A stretch of 64,000 bases of DNA from an uncultured Mycoplasmataceae bacterium (GTDB lineage: Bacteria > Bacillota_I > Bacilli_A > Mycoplasmatales > Mycoplasmoidaceae): NCBI GenBank assembly GCA_900544585.1, contig UQVX01000001.1, positions 340,063 to 404,062 of the forward strand, read 5' to 3'. Shown piece by piece: positions 60,698 through 64,000 of this stretch. A program made the position numbers and the translations under genes. Under the pieces are notes generated by a model. The model saw only the letters and a list, made by a program, of their open reading frames with translations. It was not told the origin of the DNA and did not search any database. Each line of letters starts with the position of its first letter. Position 1 is the first letter of the stretch.

Positions 60698-61804
60698 ATG
60701 GGAATTTTTGCTGGTATCGTGGGGTTACCTAATGTTGGTAAATCCACATTATTTAACACAATAACTAACTCGCAAGCTTTAATAGCAAATTATCGGTTTG
60801 CCACAATTGAACCTAATTTTGGCATTGTTAATTTACCAGACCATAGATTAAATCAACTGCAAGATATTTATAGTTCTAAAGAAATAATTCCTGCTAGTTT
60901 TAAATTTGTGGATATTGCCGGATTGATTGCAGGTGCATCACAAGGAGAAGGCTTAGGAAACAAATTTTTGCAAAACATTAGAGAGGTAGACGCCATTTGT
61001 CATGTAGTGCGCTGTTTTGAAGATAAAGATGTTAGTCATGAATATGAAACAGTTGATCCTATTAGAGATGCACAAGTAATTAATTTAGAACTAGCAATTT
61101 CAGATTATGAAATTGTGGACAAGAGAATTGATAAAATTAAGAAAAAAGCTGATTCAGGTGATAAAGAATCAATTCAAGAATTACTTGTTTTGCAAAAACT
61201 AGCTAGTTTTTTGCAAAAGGGCAAATCAGGCAAGGAAGCTAATTTAAATTCAGATGAACTAAGGTTAATTAAGTCACTAAATTTAATTACATTGAAACCA
61301 ATGTTGTATGCAGCTAATATAAATGAATATGAAATTAGCAAGCATAATGAAAATCATCATTATGTTAAATTTTTAGAATATGCTAGTGCACAAAATGCTC
61401 AAGTTATCCCAATTAGTATTAAGATTGAGCATGAATTAAGTTTATTAGATGAAAATAGCAAGCAAGAATTTATGAAAGATTTAAATATTGAATATACTGG
61501 ATTAGATAGAATTATTCAAGAGATATTTAAATTGTTAAATTTGTCCACTTATTTTACTTGTGGTCCTCAAGAGATTCATGCCTGAGTATTTAATAATGGT
61601 ATGAATGCACAAGAATGTGCAGGCATAATTCATACTGATTTTATGAAAGGCTTTATTAAAGCAGAGGTTATTAGCTACAATGATTTAATTGGTGCTGGTA
61701 ATGAAAATAAAGCTAAAGAACAAGGTAAAATGCGTTTAGAAGGTAAAAATTACCCAATGCAAGATGGCGACATTTGCCACTTTAAATTTAATGTAACAAA
61801 ATAG
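60698..61804 (+). CDS. ychF: YchF (EngD/OLA1-like) ATPase
   Basis: 368 residues. Obg-family P-loop protein that prefers ATP. G1 [14 protein letters not shown] (G3), NLEL/NINE in the G4 position (altered as usual), and C-terminal TGS-like domain with ARAW-type ending of YchF ([10 protein letters not shown]). One UGA-Trp at 61583-61585. Confidence 0.95.
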
Positions 61805-61832
61805 TGTCTAACTAGAACTGGTGGAGGTTGTT

Positions 61833-62405
61833 ATGGGAAAAATTGTTTTTGATGGTTGAATTGAAATTATTTGCGGTCCGATGTTTTCTGGTAAAACAGA
61901 AGAATTAATCAAAAAATTAGATAAGGTTAAATATTCAAAAGAAAAATTTATTGTTTTTAAACCAATAATTGATACTCGTTCCAAAAATGCAATTGTTTCT
62001 AGACACAACAAAATTGTTCCTGCCATTGAAGTTAGAAATTCCAATGAAATTTTGGCTTATATGAATGATCATCAAGACCAAAACTACAAAGTTATTGCCA
62101 TTGATGAAGTTCAATTTATGGATAAAAATATTGTTAATGTGGTTGCTAATTTAGCAAAGCAAGGCTATCACCTTATCTTAGCGGGACTAGATAAGAATTT
62201 TAAAGCAGAACCATTTGGCAGCATGCCAGAATTATTAGCAATTGCTGATAATGTGCAAAAATTAATTGCTTTATGTAATGTTTGTGGTTCACAAGCAACA
62301 TTTACATATCGAACATCTAATAATGATTCAGAAGTTTTAGTTGGTGATAGTGAAAATTATGAAGCTAGATGTTATGAACATTTTAGTTACAAACACAATG
62401 ATTAG
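61833..62405 (+). CDS. tdk: Thymidine kinase
   Basis: 190 residues. P-loop CGPMFSGKTEE, lid/DNA site AIDEVQFMD, and zinc ligands in CNVCG and ARCYEH. Salvages thymidine to dTMP, which Tmk then uses. GGTGGAGG ribosome-binding site. One UGA-Trp in the N-terminus. Confidence 0.96.
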
Positions 62406-62447
62406 TAAATTAACAATTTATTGGTTTATGAATTATTAGGATTAAGA

Positions 62448-62471
62448 ATAAGTTATTAAATAATAACTTAT
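62448..62471. repeat. Perfect 11-bp palindrome after tdk
   Basis: ATAAGTTATTA, two bases, TAATAACTTAT. No T-run; may still close the tdk message or mark the edge of the repeat locus. Confidence 0.5.
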
Positions 62472-62580
62472 CATTGAGTTGATTAACTGTTTTAAATTAC
62501 TTGTATTGCCTAGATAATAACTTCTAGATTGTTTGTACTTTGGTACAAATGTTATAGCCATATCACTCTTACAGCAAACA

Positions 62581-62611
62581 AAAAACTCTATCTATTTCTA
62601 GATAGAGAAAA
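62581..62611 (-). terminator. Terminator downstream of micro-ORF unit C
   Basis: CTCTATCTA-TTTC-TAGATAGAG, perfect nine-base-pair stem with A-run on the left (T-run for the minus strand). It ends transcription coming from ORF1-ORF2 of unit C. The inverted counterpart is at 12513-12545. Confidence 0.8.
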
Positions 62612-62659
62612 ACTTAGTTTATTTTTTAGATTCTATGGTGTAAGTTAGGCTAATTTATA

Positions 62660-62722
62660 CTATAATAAATATAGAATAATTAGCAGGATCAATATTAGAA
62701 TAAGGTATATTACTTTATCTAT
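62660..62722 (-). pseudogene. Hydrophobic micro-ORF2 copy C, start codon ATA
   Basis: Same length and stop as copy D, hydrophobic after IDKVIYLILILILL and ending ILYLL. The start position holds ATA instead of ATG after a good AAAAAGGATCAAC leader, so either silenced by one base change or started at a rare codon. Differences from copy D are mostly conservative. Confidence 0.45.
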
Positions 62723-62741
62723 GTTGATCCTTTTTCTTTGT

Positions 62742-62810
62742 TTATGTTTCCATAAACAAAGAAATTCATCTAACTGTGCACCATAGAACCTGCCATTTAA
62801 TAATTTGCAT
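62742..62810 (-). CDS. Micro-ORF1 copy C (22 residues)
   Basis: ATG with AAGGAG about eleven bases upstream. Reads MQIIKWQVLW then CTVRWISLFMET and TAA; the UGA inside is Trp. Ends 19 bases before the ORF2 position. Confidence 0.5.
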
Positions 62811-62970
62811 CTGAATTGATGCTCCTTAATTAAATGTAACTTAACAATATATAGCAGCTAGAATTCAATCTTGGTCTATCAATTGTTAAGGTTTTGAACC
62901 TTACATTGACTACAGTTTTGCTAATTTAGAAAAACTGAAATGTGATGGTTTGTTAAGATTGTAATAATTA

Positions 62971-63005
62971 AAAAAACTAGCTCTTTTGAGAGAGCTAGTT
63001 TTTTT
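62971..63005. terminator. Bidirectional terminator between units C and D
   Basis: ACTAGCTCT, loop TTTGA, AGAGCTAGT, perfect nine-base-pair stem with six A before and seven T after. Confidence 0.85.
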
Positions 63006-63039
63006 ATCAGTTCTATGGTGCAAGTTAGACTAATTTATA

Positions 63040-63102
63040 CTATAATAAATATATTATAGTAATTATGATCAATATTAAAATAAGGTATATTACCTTGTTC
63101 AT
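63040..63102 (-). CDS. Hydrophobic micro-peptide, ORF2 copy D (20 residues)
   Basis: ATG with AAAAAGGATCAATAT upstream. Begins MNKVIYLILILIII and ends TIIYLL before TAG: one Lys, then an uninterrupted hydrophobic stretch with a Tyr-Leu-Leu end, as in copies B and E. Follows ORF1 by 21 bases, so translation may be coupled. Confidence 0.5.
   Translation of the reverse strand: MNKVIYLILILIIITIIYLL
63041..63046 (+). promoter_or_regulatory. Possible antisense -10 box over ORF2 copy D
   Basis: ACTATAATAAAT on the plus strand, opposite the ORF2 stop. RNA from here would be antisense to ORF2 and ORF1 and could end at CTTAACAAT...ATTGTTAAG followed by GTTTTTT near 63277. Same caveat as for copy B: the Leu-Leu-stop codons alone generate the hexamer. 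Copy C has it at 62661. Confidence 0.25.
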
Positions 63103-63123
63103 ATATTGATCCTTTTTCTTTGT

Positions 63124-63192
63124 TTATGTTTCCATAAACAAAGAAATTCATCTAACTGTGCACCATAGAACCAAGCATTTAATAATTTGCAT
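63124..63192 (-). CDS. Micro-ORF1 copy D (22 residues)
   Basis: ATG with AAAGGAG ten bases upstream. Reads MQIIKCLVLW then CTVRWISLFMET and TAA. Its middle codons lie in the arm of the long inverted repeat that pairs with the ORF2 3' region. Confidence 0.5.
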
Positions 63193-63210
63193 CTTGTTGA
63201 TGCTCCTTTA

Positions 63211-63306
63211 TTAAATGTAACTTAACAATATGTAGTAGCTAGAATTCAACCTTGGTCTATCAATTGTTAAGGTTTTTTGAACCTTCCCATGAAGATGCGG
63301 TTCCAT
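63211..63306 (-). CDS. Putative upstream micro-ORF0 of unit D (31 residues)
   Basis: ATG preceded by AAAGGAGGTAAAA, the strongest Shine-Dalgarno in the locus. Begins MEPHLHGKVQKTLTIDRPRL and ends YILLSYI, with its stop overlapping the ORF1 ribosome-binding site. The second half is also open in copies A and B, but the start and the A-run length differ there, so coding is less certain than for ORF1 and ORF2. Confidence 0.35.
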   Translation of the reverse strand: MEPHLHGKVQKTLTIDRPRLNSSYYILLSYI

Positions 63307-63361
63307 TTTTACCTCCTTTAATAAATAAGAATGGTAAGCAACTAACTATTACTAAAATAAC

Positions 63362-63433
63362 GACTTCACCGGTGATTTCGCTAACATTGTTATTCCAGCC
63401 AGCGTCAAAGCGATTACAGGGTATGTGGATGTG
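63362..63433 (+). repeat. 72-base inverted repeat, left arm (LRR module)
   Basis: Matches the complement of 63828-63899 at 65 of 72 positions by hand count, including 26 identical consecutive bases around CCAGCCAGCGTCAAAGCG. Both arms encode the same stretch (IPASVKAITGYVDV) in the same codon phase. Confidence 0.85.
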
Positions 63434-63493
63434 ATGCCGACAAATGGAAGTGCAACACTAGGCAATACTCCCCAAGGTGCCTTCCAAAACATG

Positions 63494-63595
63494 GCCTCAC
63501 TAACCAACGTGACATTTGCTTCTAACAACTTCCAAAATCATATAAACTTCAATGAGTTAGCCTCACTAACCAACGTGACATTTGCTTCTAACAAC
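63494..63595 (+). repeat. Tandem LRR repeat with 36 identical bases
   Basis: 63494-63529 and 63560-63595 are identical (starting GCCTCACTAACCAACGTGAC), 66 bases apart, i.e. 22 codons, one LRR unit. Exact identity points to recent duplication. Confidence 0.85.
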
Positions 63596-63818
63596 GTCAC
63601 TAGAATTGGAGCCCAAGCCTTCCAAGGTTGCTCAAACCTAGCAACCATCAGCTTACCAAGTAGTGTCAGCTACATTGGTGACCGTGCCTTTAAAAATGCC
63701 TTTAAGGATATTCCGACAAGTAGTGTGGAAGTCAATGTGGAAAAAGCAAATTATGTGGGGGCAAATGCATTTGAAAGCACAAGCGGTTTTCTTTAGTAGT
63801 TTGACTTCCAGTTCCAGT

Positions 63819-64000
63819 TTAATGCGTCACATCTACATACCCAGTAATCGCTTTGACGCTGGCTGGGATAACAACATTAGCGAAACCACCGGAGAAGTCA
63901 CCAGGAAAGTTAGGGACAACTCCAATTAGTTCAGTTTTAGCTGGGTTTGCATAAACTAGTCCTTGGTCGTCGATCACTAGAGTTGCAAGTTGGGCGGAGT
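63819..64000 (-). CDS. BspA-like LRR protein, 3' end, rest outside the window
   Basis: Enters from the right edge on the minus strand: LATLVIDDQGLVYANPAKTE, then LIGVVPNFPGDFSGGFANVV and IPASVKAITGYVDV, followed by Thr-His and TAA. It ends abruptly right after the inverted-repeat arm, where the plus-strand fragment continues into LRRs, so it looks truncated at the repeat. The 5' part is not visible. Confidence 0.7.
   Translation of the reverse strand, partial: SAQLATLVIDDQGLVYANPAKTELIGVVPNFPGDFSGGFANVVIPASVKAITGYVDVTH
63828..63899 (-). repeat. 72-base inverted repeat, right arm (LRR module)
   Basis: Inverted partner of 63362-63433. The two arms enclose 394 bases. Confidence 0.85.

Larger units (their letters stand above)
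62631..62970. repeat. Micro-ORF repeat unit C
   Basis: Left arm TTCTATGGTGTAAGTTAG (62631) and right arm CTAACTGTGCACCATAGAA (62771) are inverted and enclose ORF2 and the palindrome CTTTGTTTATG/CATAAACAAAG. About 180 further bases, shared with copies A, B and D, follow to the next terminator. Confidence 0.75.
63011..63352. repeat. Micro-ORF repeat unit D
   Basis: Intact unit on the minus strand: left arm TTCTATGGTGCAAGTTAG (63011), ORF2, palindrome, right arm CTAACTGTGCACCATAGAA (63152), ORF1, inverted pair CTTAACAAT (63221) / ATTGTTAAG (63263), and the upstream ORF0 with AGGAGGT. It ends at the border to the LRR fragment. Confidence 0.75.
63356..63796 (+). pseudogene. BspA-like leucine-rich-repeat fragment without a start
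   Basis: Open frame for about 147 codons from just after a stop at 63353. Reads DFTGDFANIVIPASVKAITG, then GAFQNMASLTNVTFASNN twice in variant form, then IGAQAFQGCSNLATISLPSS and YIGDRAFKNA. These are LRR_5/BspA repeats with the characteristic G-x-x-A-F and L-x-x-I-x-L-P-x-S spacing. No ATG or ribosome-binding site at the beginning; only an internal GTG at 63425. GC-rich compared with its surroundings. Probably a silent cassette or remnant. Confidence 0.75.

Noticed and set aside
63252..63434. 60-codon plus-strand frame across the unit D / LRR border
   Set aside because: Antisense to the micro-ORFs and out of frame with the LRR coding sequence.

Overview
The window looks like a chromosome segment of a wall-less Mollicute (mycoplasma). 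Most long reading frames only make sense when UGA is read as tryptophan: gyrB, uvrB, secA, lysS, dnaA and the 1474-residue permease are all cut by in-frame TGA at positions where their families have Trp or another aromatic. The DNA is strongly AT-rich, genes are packed with TAATG-type stop/start overlaps, and the content is typical: lipoproteins, a giant FtsX-type permease, RpoE delta, WhiA, ClpB without its N-domain, and a CIRCE heat-shock operator. The mix (MEP isoprenoid genes ispD, ispE and ispF, thymidine kinase, BspA-type leucine-rich repeats) suggests the pneumoniae/penetrans/Ureaplasma side of the group rather than the hominis side. The species cannot be named from the sequence.

Layout. 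1-10.8 kb, minus strand: clpB (enters from the left, CIRCE-controlled), uvrB, secA, an ABC ATPase, tatD, mnmE, holB, tmk. 10.8-13.0 kb: a gene-poor repeat locus with micro-ORFs. 13.0-22.6 kb, minus: serS, ftsH, hpt, ispF, a small unknown gene, uvrA, a YtxH/YtxG-like pair, a lipoprotein. 22.6-28.4 kb, minus: a giant FtsX-like permease, then rplA and rplK with a structured leader. 28.4-29.5 kb, plus: a DnaQ-like exonuclease. 29.5-33.8 kb, minus: whiA, trxB, lgt, tilS, pth. 34.0-42.2 kb, plus: dnaN, rmuC, a small structured RNA, an S4-domain gene, gyrB, gyrA and two unknown genes. 42.5-46.2 kb: a 1238-residue lipoprotein. 46.2-50.5 kb, minus: ispD, an AsnA-like gene, lysS, a membrane protein resembling a worn ABC ATPase. 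50.6-53.1 kb, plus: mnmG, rsmG. 53.1-54.5 kb, minus: dnaA. 54.7-62.4 kb, plus: rpmH, rnpA, yidC, rsmA, an in-frame ispE-gltX fusion, rpoE, fba, ychF, tdk. 62.4-64.0 kb: a second micro-ORF repeat locus, then two convergent BspA-like LRR gene pieces.

How the parts fit. The core is replication and topology (dnaA, dnaN, gyrAB, holB), repair (uvrA, uvrB, rmuC), translation and tRNA modification (mnmE, mnmG, tilS, three aminoacyl-tRNA synthetases, rsmA, rsmG), secretion and lipoprotein maturation (secA, yidC, lgt), and three steps of the MEP pathway. Ancestral Gram-positive origin neighbours are present in two rearranged blocks: dnaN/S4/gyrBA, and mnmG/rsmG/dnaA/rpmH/rnpA/yidC.

The most interesting material is in the two gene-poor loci. 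About five diverged copies of a roughly 0.35-kb repeat carry a conserved pair of tiny reading frames: a 22-residue Trp/Arg-containing peptide followed about 20 bases later by a 20-23-residue almost purely hydrophobic peptide ending Tyr-Leu-Leu. Both have Shine-Dalgarno motifs, and the unit lies in long inverted repeats with a terminator. This resembles the architecture of type I toxin-antitoxin or small membrane-peptide systems and I recognise no described family. Next to the second locus, two LRR gene pieces share a 72-base inverted repeat in matching reading frame, so inversion would swap an LRR module onto the partial gene that enters from the right edge. All translations and repeat comparisons were done by eye, without searches.
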